Of a DNA stretch of 63,484 nucleotides, positions 28,184 through 35,982 are shown in pieces (within the stretch, counting starts at the first letter, position 1; every line of letters begins with the position of its first letter). The notes below the pieces were generated by a model. That model searched no databases. It saw nothing but the letters and a program-made list of their open reading frames with translations, and was not told the origin of the DNA. Position numbers and translations under genes: made by a program. The stretch is from Clostridia bacterium (GTDB lineage Bacteria; Bacillota; Peptococcia; DRI-13; SV3-B141). The DNA lies in assembly GCA_018433015.1 (NCBI GenBank), contig JAHDSB010000022.1, forward strand, positions 1 to 63,484, read 5' to 3'.

Positions 28184-29689
28184 TTAGTCCCTTTTCTGTT
28201 CCTTTTTTAAATCCTGCAGATCTTTTATCTTGTCCATATGTCCCCCGATAGCCTCATAATCCTTTAGCTTCATGGTGTACTCTGCCGGAGCAACAGTGGC
28301 TGGAGTAGGTACCCAGGTAAAAGCCTTAGGTACAACCTTATCTACATCCACTAAAAAGTTTATCCCACCACCGGGTAAAATATAGGTCGGTGCTCCTCCT
28401 ACAGTAAGTTTTACTTTTTCTTCATGAACTGCTTTTGTTAAGGCTAAGGGTTGGCTAGTGGCACCTGCTCGGGCACTTCCCCCTACACCACCAAAGTACA
28501 TAATGGAAACACTGGATTCTTCACAATTATTTTTGATGTGATTTACTAGTTCTTCTACTTCCGGTGTCAAGCTGATTTCTTGTACTTCACCATTTTCTTG
28601 AACTTCAAATAAAGCAAATTTTTGTCCTGTTGTTTCTGTTACTAGTATTTTCATTCCCGGGGTTGCCTTACTCATATCTACTTCTTTAATGGCATCCCGT
28701 GGATTTTCTATATCAGTTCCACCCCAACCGTGTCCATGCTCTCCAAAATATCTTCCCCTCGTACTTTTTCTAGCATTGGGTACTACTCCACTCCAAGTCA
28801 TGCCTACTTCAGCGCCGGCTAAATGCTCAGAGAAAAGTCCTACAACATGATGATCCAGGATAATAGCTTCATCAACTATCCCCTTCATTTTTCTGGCAAA
28901 AAGGCCAATAGTTGCACTGCCACAGCCCACACGCATTTTAGTATCTTCCACACCATTGATAACGGGACGCATACCTTGTTGAACTTCTATTTTAGCTCCG
29001 TTTTCAATAGCTAATGTAACCCTTTCACCATTAGCTAATTCCACTATTGTACGAGCCACAATAAAGCCATCTTTTCCTGTCAAAAGATTTGCTCCACCAA
29101 TGGAGAGCATTTTAGAACCGTATTGTTCAGTCTCCACAATTCCTACCAATTTACCATTGCGCTTAACCTTAGCTCCTTCTTCTCCAACATAGAAGTTTGT
29201 ATCAATTTTTACTTTAACTCCGCTGTAACTTAAAGGAACTTCTGTTACAACAGTTACTACTTCTACTTCATCAATGCAATCTTTTACGATATGAGGAGCC
29301 GGTTTAACGCAGGGATAAGATGTTCCTGCACCAACAGCTGTTATTAAAGGTTTTGCTGTAGCTTTTTCTACATTAGGTTCATATACCGTATCAATTTCTA
29401 ATTGTCTATTTCGTACTAATTCACCATCAATATTTGTATATCTCTTACAAGCTCCTGTATAGCCCGGACGTATTTCACATTGTACAGGACAGGAGGTGCA
29501 TTTTGCTATTTCTGCTGCACTTTCTGAGCGTGTAATAGCTGCGAATTTACAAACACGGATGCACACGCCACACTGTACACATTTTTCATTCACTACTGCT
29601 TTCTTATCAATAACTTCTAATGCTCCAGCCGGGCACTCTCTCACACAAAGTCCGCAACCTTTACATTTCTCTATGTCAATTAGAACCAA
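28184..29689 (-). CDS. hnr: 6-hydroxynicotinate reductase
   Basis: About 501 residues. An N-terminal two-[4Fe-4S] ferredoxin domain (CKGCGLCVRECP and CVQCGVCIRVCK) is followed by further cysteines (CTSCPVQCEIRPG) and a large catalytic region. The enzyme reduces 6-hydroxynicotinate to 1,4,5,6-tetrahydro-6-oxonicotinate using reduced ferredoxin. GGGGAG lies 8 bases before TTG 29689, which I take as the start; GTG 29698 overlaps that site. It is four genes downstream of ndhL and follows enamidase by 13 bp, as expected for consecutive pathway steps. Confidence 0.92.
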   Translation of the reverse strand: MVLIDIEKCKGCGLCVRECPAGALEVIDKKAVVNEKCVQCGVCIRVCKFAAITRSESAAEIAKCTSCPVQCEIRPGYTGACKRYTNIDGELVRNRQLEIDTVYEPNVEKATAKPLITAVGAGTSYPCVKPAPHIVKDCIDEVEVVTVVTEVPLSYSGVKVKIDTNFYVGEEGAKVKRNGKLVGIVETEQYGSKMLSIGGANLLTGKDGFIVARTIVELANGERVTLAIENGAKIEVQQGMRPVINGVEDTKMRVGCGSATIGLFARKMKGIVDEAIILDHHVVGLFSEHLAGAEVGMTWSGVVPNARKSTRGRYFGEHGHGWGGTDIENPRDAIKEVDMSKATPGMKILVTETTGQKFALFEVQENGEVQEISLTPEVEELVNHIKNNCEESSVSIMYFGGVGGSARAGATSQPLALTKAVHEEKVKLTVGGAPTYILPGGGINFLVDVDKVVPKAFTWVPTPATVAPAEYTMKLKDYEAIGGHMDKIKDLQDLKKEQKRD

Positions 29690-29702
29690 AGTTGTCACTC
29701 CC

Positions 29703-30863
29703 CTATTTTGTCATTGGTTTTTTGTTGGCAGGAGGTGTGTTTCTACTTTTGCTTACTAAGATTTCCCCATCAACGATAACCATGGCAACACCGGGAATAT
29801 CTCCTTCTTCTATAGCCCTTACAGCATTTTCTCCCACGGATCCCATAGGAGTATCCATAATCAAGAGATCTGCTTCTTTGCCAACTTCAATCTGACCAAC
29901 ATTTAATCCAAATACTTCAGCTGTATTTCCAGTTGCACAAGCTATAGCTTCTGCACCACTTATGCCAGACATACTAGCAATCTGACAGATGGAACGTAAA
30001 ATTCCTAAAGGAATAATCCCTGTACCGGAAGGTGAATCATTACCTATAATCAAGCGGTTTAATTGTCCTTTTTCTTTTAAAGTGCTAGCAACTTGGTGAG
30101 CTGCTTTAGGATTACCGCATTGTACAATTTCTAAAGTAAGGTTTGTTTCATCAATAAGTCTATCTATCTCTTCTGGTTTAATAGCTGTAGGTCCACCATT
30201 GATATGGTTAACTACGGTAGGATCAGTCTTTATAACATCATCAGCAGTTACTGTGGAACTGCCAGGAATGGAAGTACCGCCACAATGCATCATAACTCTA
30301 AAACCATGTTTTTTGGCCCATTTTACCATAGGTGCGGCATCTTCAGGCTTTTTAACTCCGCCTAATCCTATTTCACCTACCAGCCATACGCCTTGTTCAG
30401 CTAATTCAGCAAAATCTTCTTCTTTTAAACCGTGTTCTAAAATGAGAGCCCCTGCATGAAGCTTCACTCCACCTGGTCTACTGTTATAAGCACTTTTACT
30501 TGCTAATACTGCTAAGGCCTTTACACCTGCAGGATCTTTAGGACGTCCAGGAGTGTGAGGTTCACCAGCGGATATCATAGTAGTAACTCCGCCATGTAAA
30601 GAACTACTAATAAAATCTACAGTTTTTTGTCTAGGGGTGTAATCACCAATAACAGGATGCACATGGGAATCAATTAATCCTGGTGTAACAGTAGTACCAT
30701 TTGCATCAATAACTTTTAGGCCTTTGTATTTTTCTAGAAGCTCTTCTCCACCAATAGCTGCTATCTTTTTATCCTGCACAACTATAGTGTTGCCTTCCCT
30801 AATGGGGTTTTTAATGTTACCGCTGACAATAGTACCAATGTTTGTGATGATTAATGAACTCAT
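29703..30863 (-). CDS. ena: Enamidase (tetrahydro-6-oxonicotinate hydrolase)
   Basis: A 386-residue amidohydrolase, the same length as the E. barkeri enzyme. It opens the 1,4,5,6-tetrahydro-6-oxonicotinate ring to 2-formylglutarate and ammonia. Metal ligands of the amidohydrolase barrel are visible: HVH in IDSHVHP, His in MMHCGGTS, His in VNHINGG and the Asp in GNDSPSGTG. A C-terminal beta-sandwich segment ('KEADLLIMDTPMG') completes the fold. It is preceded by a transporter and a strong intergenic hairpin and followed by hnr. Confidence 0.93.
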   Translation of the reverse strand: MSSLIITNIGTIVSGNIKNPIREGNTIVVQDKKIAAIGGEELLEKYKGLKVIDANGTTVTPGLIDSHVHPVIGDYTPRQKTVDFISSSLHGGVTTMISAGEPHTPGRPKDPAGVKALAVLASKSAYNSRPGGVKLHAGALILEHGLKEEDFAELAEQGVWLVGEIGLGGVKKPEDAAPMVKWAKKHGFRVMMHCGGTSIPGSSTVTADDVIKTDPTVVNHINGGPTAIKPEEIDRLIDETNLTLEIVQCGNPKAAHQVASTLKEKGQLNRLIIGNDSPSGTGIIPLGILRSICQIASMSGISGAEAIACATGNTAEVFGLNVGQIEVGKEADLLIMDTPMGSVGENAVRAIEEGDIPGVAMVIVDGEILVSKSRNTPPANKKPMTK

Positions 30864-30897
30864 AGAAACATTACCTCTTTTCCCAAAGTAATCTATT

Positions 30898-30928
30898 TTA
30901 TCTGCGGGCTTTTTTAGCCCGCAGATAA
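30898..30928. other. Strong intercistronic hairpin between transporter and ena
   Basis: TTATCTGCGGGCT and AGCCCGCAGATAA form a perfect 13-bp stem with a 5-nt loop. On the coding strand no T-run follows, so it is more likely an mRNA-stability or processing element within the operon than a full terminator. Confidence 0.6.
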
Positions 30929-30945
30929 TTGCTATTATTATTTAC

Positions 30946-31977
30946 TTAAATATCTAGTTTCATATCTCCAGGTTTGATCCAACCTTTTTTCCTCATAATT
31001 TCAGAAATGACGAGAGTAAGAATTATAGGAAGTACGAAATGTAATATAGCGATTTTAAATAGCACTGCAGAACTTAAGCCCATAGCATCAATAGTTCCAA
31101 ACTGACCTACTAAACCACTTGTTCCCATTCCTGCACCGATGGGTATGTTTTCCATGCGCATTATAGTTGTAGATAAAGGTCCTGTAATGGCTCCTGCCAA
31201 AGTAGGTGGAATCCAAATGCGTGGATTTTTTACGATATTAGGAACCTGAAGCATAGATGTACCTAAACCTTGAGACACCAGACCACCCCAACCGTTTTCT
31301 CTGTAACTTGCTACGGCAAAACCTATCATCTGTGCACTACAACCTACAGTTGCGGCGCCTGCTGCTAAACCACCCAGCTTTAACATTAATGCTACTGCCG
31401 CACTGGAAACAGGCAGTGTTAAGATCATTCCCATTAATACGGATACTAAGATACCCATAGGAATAGGTTGAAGTTCTGTAGCTTTCATAATCAAGATACC
31501 TAACCAAGTCATCGCTTTATCTATTCCAGGTCCTACAAACATACCCGTTGCCACACCAGTAATAATCGTTACAACAGGAGTCACAATAATGTCTACTTTC
31601 GTTTCTTTGGAGACGACTTTACCAAACTCAGCACCAACTACTGCTGCCACAAAACACCCAGCCGGGCCTCCTAGCTTATATCCAGCCATACCTGTTATGG
31701 TAGAAGCGAACATTACCAAAGGAGGAGCCTTTAAGCCAAATGCTACAGCTACACCGATAGCCGGGCCAGACATGGCCATAGCTTGTAAACCATAATCTAC
31801 TAAGAAGGGAATACCAATTTTTTCTCCCAATACTTTTAAAATAAGTCCTACAATTAATGATGCAAATAATCCTAAAGCCATGGCACCTAAAGCTTCAATA
31901 CCATATCTTTTAATAGAAAACTCAATATTCTTTCTCTTCAAGAAACTAACTTTTTCAGCTTGAACTTGATTTGTCAT
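30946..31977 (-). CDS. PTS EIIC-like (EIIC_2) membrane transporter, candidate nicotinate permease
   Basis: A 343-residue polytopic membrane protein of the PTS_EIIC_2 family with about nine or ten hydrophobic segments and the conserved 'GPAIGVAVAFGLKAPPLV' and 'IGAGMGTSGLVGQFG' regions. There are no EIIA or EIIB domains or genes in the window, so sugar phosphotransfer is unlikely. It lies inside the nicotinate operon between ndhM and ena, and no other transporter is in that operon. I infer that it imports nicotinate or exports a product. Confidence 0.82.
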   Translation of the reverse strand: MTNQVQAEKVSFLKRKNIEFSIKRYGIEALGAMALGLFASLIVGLILKVLGEKIGIPFLVDYGLQAMAMSGPAIGVAVAFGLKAPPLVMFASTITGMAGYKLGGPAGCFVAAVVGAEFGKVVSKETKVDIIVTPVVTIITGVATGMFVGPGIDKAMTWLGILIMKATELQPIPMGILVSVLMGMILTLPVSSAAVALMLKLGGLAAGAATVGCSAQMIGFAVASYRENGWGGLVSQGLGTSMLQVPNIVKNPRIWIPPTLAGAITGPLSTTIMRMENIPIGAGMGTSGLVGQFGTIDAMGLSSAVLFKIAILHFVLPIILTLVISEIMRKKGWIKPGDMKLDI

Positions 31978-31988
31978 AAAGAACCTCC

Positions 31989-32975
31989 TTAATTACGTTC
32001 TTTTTTAATTTCTTTTAATAATTTTTCTGGAGTCACTGGCAAATCAGTAATTCTTACCCCTACTGCATCATATATGGCATTAACAATAGCAGCGGCAGTA
32101 GGTATTAGTGCAGGTTCTCCCACTCCCTTGGCACCAAATGGGCCTGTAACCTCTGGATCTTCAACTATGATGGGATATATTTCCGGAGTATCCATAGCGG
32201 TAGGAATTAAATACGTTGCAAGGTTGGGAGTTTTTATATTTCCTTTATCTACTTTCACTTGCTCCATAAGAGCGAACCCTACTCCTATCATGCACCCCCC
32301 CTCTATCTGACCTTCTACATTTATGGGGTTTATCGCTTTTCCCACATCATGGGCAGCGAAAATCTTTAAAACCTTTACTTCTCCTGTTTCTGTATTAACT
32401 TCTACCTCTGCAACTTGTGTTGCAAAAGCATAAGTAGCATATGGTTTGCCTTGTCCATCTTCCGGATTTAGAGCAGTAACATCCGGGTTAAACCAACCAT
32501 GACCCAGGGTAAGTTTCCCTTCAGCACGACATTTACCTAAACATTCTTTTATTTTTACAAACTTATCCTTGTCGTTTTTTACAACTATCTTTCTATCTTC
32601 AAGAATTAAACTATCTTCATCTACCTCTAACATCCTAGCTGCCGTTTCTACTAATATTGTTTTAGCTTCTTTAGCTGCCATTTTTACTGCATTCCCGGAT
32701 ATATATGTTTGCCTACTGGCCGATGTGGCTCCTGCATCAGGAGTTATTCCCGTATCAGCAGATACAACCCTTACATCTTCTATGTCAACGCCCATTTCTT
32801 CGGCAGCAATTTGCGCTAAAGTTGTTGTTGAACCTTGCCCTATATCAGCACAGCCTGTTAAAACAATAACTGTACCATCATCAAGTAATTCTATATAAGC
32901 ACTGGCCGGATTAGGTAACCCTGTATTTCCTATGCCGTACCACATGTTTGCCAAACCAACACCACGTTTTTTCAC
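31989..32975 (-). CDS. ndhM: Nicotinate dehydrogenase medium molybdopterin subunit
   Basis: A 328-residue C-terminal half of a xanthine-dehydrogenase-type molybdopterin subunit. It contains 'GCADIGQGSTTTLAQIAAEE', 'GATSASRQTYISGNA' and the catalytic Glu in GPFGAKGVGEPALIP. In most relatives this half is fused to NdhL; the split L/M arrangement is characteristic of the E. barkeri nicotinate dehydrogenase. The start is GTG after GGGGGG. It follows ndhL by 13 bp. Confidence 0.94.
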   Translation of the reverse strand: MKKRGVGLANMWYGIGNTGLPNPASAYIELLDDGTVIVLTGCADIGQGSTTTLAQIAAEEMGVDIEDVRVVSADTGITPDAGATSASRQTYISGNAVKMAAKEAKTILVETAARMLEVDEDSLILEDRKIVVKNDKDKFVKIKECLGKCRAEGKLTLGHGWFNPDVTALNPEDGQGKPYATYAFATQVAEVEVNTETGEVKVLKIFAAHDVGKAINPINVEGQIEGGCMIGVGFALMEQVKVDKGNIKTPNLATYLIPTAMDTPEIYPIIVEDPEVTGPFGAKGVGEPALIPTAAAIVNAIYDAVGVRITDLPVTPEKLLKEIKKERN

Positions 32976-32988
32976 TATTTATCCCCCC

Positions 32989-34260
32989 TTAAAATTTGTC
33001 CCCTAGCACCTTTTCTGCTGCTTGTTTTGCACTTTCCATGGTAGATTTTAAACCTACACTGTGTTCCAATTTTGAACCTGTAGCTGTGATAGAGCCGGGA
33101 ATAAACGCATTCTTCATACGAATTTCCAGAGGAGATATACCAAGTTTTTCAGCTAGTAAATTCATTTGTGACTCATGGGCAAATGCTACCTGAGGAACTC
33201 CAAAACCTCTCATAGCTCCCGCTTGCGGATTATTAGTATATACTGTATACGCTTCTACCTTGACATTAGGAATCTCATAAGGACCTGTAGCATGTACTGC
33301 TGCTCTGGTAAGCGTTCCAGGACCGTATGAAGCATAAGCACCTGTATCTCCAATTATTTCAGTTTGCCAAGCAATCAATTTTCCATCTTTATCGCATCCA
33401 GTTTTATACTTCATAATAAAAGGATGTCGCTTAACTGTATTACTAATGGATTCTCTTCTAGAATAAACCATCTTAACTGGACGTTTAGTAGCTTTGGCCA
33501 GGAGGGCAACATGTACGTGCACTGTAACATCTAGTTTTCCTCCAAATCCTCCCCCTGTGGTGGTCTGGATTATCCTGGCTTGATTCAAACCAATATTTAA
33601 ATTGTAAGCAACATCTTTGCGGTCATAATGGGGATTCTGGGTACATACCCAAACGTTAACTACATCCCCTTCCATTTTTGCTACTCCCGCTTCCGTCTCT
33701 ATATAAGCATGTTCTACCATGGAAGTTGTGTAATCTTGTTCTACAATCACATCACAATTTTTAAATGCTTCTGCTACATCGCCCTTCACTATTCTTCTGA
33801 CTGCCATAATGTTTCCCTTTTCATAGAGCTTAGGTGCATCATCCTTCATAGCATCTAGGGGAGAAAAAACTGCTGGTAATTCTTCAACTTCAACTTCTAT
33901 CAAATCTAAAGCTGCCTCTGCTATTTCTTCAGTTTCTGCTGCAACAATCGCTAGAGGATCTCCAATTTTTCTAATCCTTTGACCAATACCTACTAATACC
34001 GGTTCATCTTTTACTATAATCCCTGCTTTATTCACACCTGGTATATCTTGTTCCGTTAATACAGCATGTACACCGGGTAATTCTAGAGCTTGGGAAACAT
34101 TTATTTTCTTAACAATTCCATGGGGGACTTTGCTACGTAAGGTTTTTCCATAGAGCATACCATCCATTTTAATATCAGCAGCAAAAATAGCAGTGCCAAG
34201 CACCTTTTCTTTAACATCTTTTTTCTTTACATTTTGACCTACAACTTTAAGTTGGCTCAT
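32989..34260 (-). CDS. ndhL: Nicotinate dehydrogenase large molybdopterin subunit
   Basis: A 423-residue N-terminal half of the molybdenum subunit, with 'VLGTAIFAADI' near the start, the molybdopterin-contact motif TTGGGFGGK and AMRGFGVPQ. With NdhM it binds the Mo-MCD cofactor and, in E. barkeri, a labile selenium, and hydroxylates nicotinate at C6. GGAGGGG precedes the ATG. A selenium ligand cannot be read from sequence because that selenium is not selenocysteine; no in-frame UGA is present. Confidence 0.94.
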   Translation of the reverse strand: MSQLKVVGQNVKKKDVKEKVLGTAIFAADIKMDGMLYGKTLRSKVPHGIVKKINVSQALELPGVHAVLTEQDIPGVNKAGIIVKDEPVLVGIGQRIRKIGDPLAIVAAETEEIAEAALDLIEVEVEELPAVFSPLDAMKDDAPKLYEKGNIMAVRRIVKGDVAEAFKNCDVIVEQDYTTSMVEHAYIETEAGVAKMEGDVVNVWVCTQNPHYDRKDVAYNLNIGLNQARIIQTTTGGGFGGKLDVTVHVHVALLAKATKRPVKMVYSRRESISNTVKRHPFIMKYKTGCDKDGKLIAWQTEIIGDTGAYASYGPGTLTRAAVHATGPYEIPNVKVEAYTVYTNNPQAGAMRGFGVPQVAFAHESQMNLLAEKLGISPLEIRMKNAFIPGSITATGSKLEHSVGLKSTMESAKQAAEKVLGDKF

Positions 34261-34279
34261 ATCTGCCCCTCCTTTCTTA

Positions 34280-34753
34280 CTACTTATTCAGCTCTTTGCT
34301 GGCTTTTTCTACAGCTTTAACAATTTTTGCATATCCTGTACATCTACATAAATTACCGGAAAGACCTTTTTTAATCTCTTCAGGAGTTGGGTTGGGGTTT
34401 TCATCTAGCAAGGCTTTAGAACTCAGGATCATACCCGGAGTACAAAAGCCACATTGTACAGCACCCTCTTCAACAAAAGATTTTTGTAAAGGATGTAATT
34501 CCTCTCCCTTAGCTAATCCTTCGATGGTAGTGATCTTTTTTCCGTCTACAGTAACTGCCAGTACCATGCAAGAATTAACTGTTTTTCCATCCATAATTAC
34601 AGTACAAGCTCCACATTCACCTTCACCGCAACCCACCTTGGTTCCCGTTAAACCTAATTCTTCTCTTATCAAATCCACTAGCAATACTTGTGGTTCTACT
34701 TCAACTTTATATTCCTTATCATTAAGGGTAAATTTAATTAGCTTTTTATTCAT
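34280..34753 (-). CDS. ndhS: Nicotinate dehydrogenase small iron-sulfur subunit
   Basis: A 157-residue subunit with two [2Fe-2S] clusters: the plant-ferredoxin type (CGEGECGACTVIMDGK then SC) and the alpha-helical type (CGFCTPGM and CRCTGY). It passes electrons from molybdenum to the FAD subunit. Its start overlaps the ndhF 3' end by 8 bp, and GAGGAAG lies upstream. Confidence 0.95.
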   Translation of the reverse strand: MNKKLIKFTLNDKEYKVEVEPQVLLVDLIREELGLTGTKVGCGEGECGACTVIMDGKTVNSCMVLAVTVDGKKITTIEGLAKGEELHPLQKSFVEEGAVQCGFCTPGMILSSKALLDENPNPTPEEIKKGLSGNLCRCTGYAKIVKAVEKASKELNK

Positions 34754-35618
34754 TGCCCACTTCCTCCCTTGCTCTTTGCAATGCTGTTTTCAATCCCTGA
34801 TATACTAAGGAAGCCGCCGTAGTACTGCGATACTCTGCAGTGGAACGTATATCATCAATAGGTTTTATTGCATCCTGAGCCATTTGGGCTGCTTGCTTGA
34901 ATACGTCATCTTCTGCTTTTTGACCCTTTAACCATTTTTCAACTTCAAGCAACCTAATAGGCGTTGGAGCAACGGAACCAAAAGCAATTCTAACCTCAAC
35001 TATTTCATCTTTATCAACTCTCAGCCAAACCGCACAATTTATTACCGATATGGCTAAAGCCTTTCTTTTACCCATTTTTACAAAAGCTGCGCCTTCGCCT
35101 TCTTTGATTGATCTTACTTTTAATTTTGTGATAACTTGTCCCTCAGTTAAAAAGGTTTTTCCTGGTCCTTTAAAAATATCCAGGAGATTTTTTTCCTCTT
35201 TATGATTTTTACTCTCTATCTGAACTGTGGTATCAAGGACTAAAAGAGCCGGCACTGTATCGGCAGCTGGCGAAGCATTTCCAATATTACCACCTACAGT
35301 CCCTATATTTCTAATCTGGGGCGAACCTACTTGAGCAGCAGCTTCTGCTAAAACATAAGCATACTTCTTCACCAGATCAGATTCTTCTATTTCAGTGTGG
35401 GTAGCTAAAGGCCCTATATTTAAATGATCCTCCTCGCTACTTATACCTTTTAATTCCTGCACATCATTTAAATCTACAATGTTTTGTGGAGAAACAATTT
35501 TATCTTTCATTTTTACTACGATATCTGTCCCACCAGCTAAAAAATAATAATTCCTTAAATTATCTAGTACGTTTAATAGTTCTTCCATGCTTTTGGGATT
35601 ATAATATTCAAAGTTCAA
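34746..35618 (-). CDS. ndhF: Nicotinate dehydrogenase FAD subunit
   Basis: A 290-residue FAD-binding subunit of the CO-dehydrogenase/xanthine-dehydrogenase medium type, with YYFLAGGTDIVVKM, 'RNIGTVGGNIGNASPAAD' and the C-terminal 'IRSTAEYR' stretch. It transfers electrons to NADP in E. barkeri. I place the start at TTG 35618, 8 bases after GGAGG. An in-frame ATG at 35660 would put the start on the predicted transcription start of the sigma-54 promoter. It is the first gene of the 17-gene nicotinate operon. Confidence 0.93.
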   Translation of the reverse strand: MNFEYYNPKSMEELLNVLDNLRNYYFLAGGTDIVVKMKDKIVSPQNIVDLNDVQELKGISSEEDHLNIGPLATHTEIEESDLVKKYAYVLAEAAAQVGSPQIRNIGTVGGNIGNASPAADTVPALLVLDTTVQIESKNHKEEKNLLDIFKGPGKTFLTEGQVITKLKVRSIKEGEGAAFVKMGKRKALAISVINCAVWLRVDKDEIVEVRIAFGSVAPTPIRLLEVEKWLKGQKAEDDVFKQAAQMAQDAIKPIDDIRSTAEYRSTTAASLVYQGLKTALQRAREEVGNE

Positions 35619-35672
35619 ACTGCTCACCTCCTGAAAAATTGGGTTAATAATTATTTTCACATAATTATAGTT

Positions 35673-35687
35673 GCAAGATGCATGCCA
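35673..35687 (-). promoter_or_regulatory. Sigma-54 promoter of the nicotinate operon
   Basis: The minus strand reads TGGCAT-GCATC-TTGC, matching the -24/-12 consensus TGGCAC-N5-TTGC with GG and GC exactly 10 bases apart. Predicted transcription would start near 35661, leaving a leader of about 43 nt before the TTG start of ndhF. Confidence 0.87.
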
Positions 35688-35761
35688 AAAAAATGTTTTA
35701 TCCTTTTTTTTTATATATTTTTTGTTTTTTTAACTATTCTTTTGTTAGAAAAAAAGAAAAA

Positions 35762-35794
35762 GGCAAAGATATCAAGGGTTCCCCTGTCTTTGCC
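35762..35794 (-). terminator. Terminator after the sigma-54 activator
   Basis: GGCAAAGA pairs with TCTTTGCC, with inner GGGG/CCCC pairing. On the minus strand TTTTTCTTTTTTTC follows. It isolates the regulator transcript from the nicotinate operon. Confidence 0.8.
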
Positions 35795-35934
35795 AAAGTT
35801 ATATATTTTTTTAACATGTTTTATTTGTTTTATCAGTTCTAGTTTATGGTTACTCTTAAATCTTCATGACATTTCAAGGTTGAAATAGTTAATACGGGAT
35901 TTTTATCTACCCTTATGAGTACTGCATTTAAATA

Positions 35935-35974
35935 GCATTGCAAATTTGAAACGTATATTTCAGAATTGCAATGC
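35935..35974. promoter_or_regulatory. 40-bp inverted repeat, candidate enhancer for the nicotinate activator
   Basis: The outer arms GCATTGCAA and TTGCAATGC are perfect; inner TGAAA and TTTCA continue the symmetry with few mismatches. It lies about 250 bp upstream of the sigma-54 promoter and starts 9 bp past the activator stop. No T-run follows, so it looks like an activator-binding site rather than a terminator. Confidence 0.7.
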
Positions 35975-35982
35975 CCCTGAGA

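Noticed and set aside
34296-34808. A 170-codon rightward frame opposite ndhS
   Set aside because: It is antisense to the strongly conserved iron-sulfur subunit, rich in Ser/Pro/Thr as shadow frames are, and lacks a Shine-Dalgarno sequence. The same holds for the other rightward frames across 12-37 kb except the deacetylase and CMD genes.
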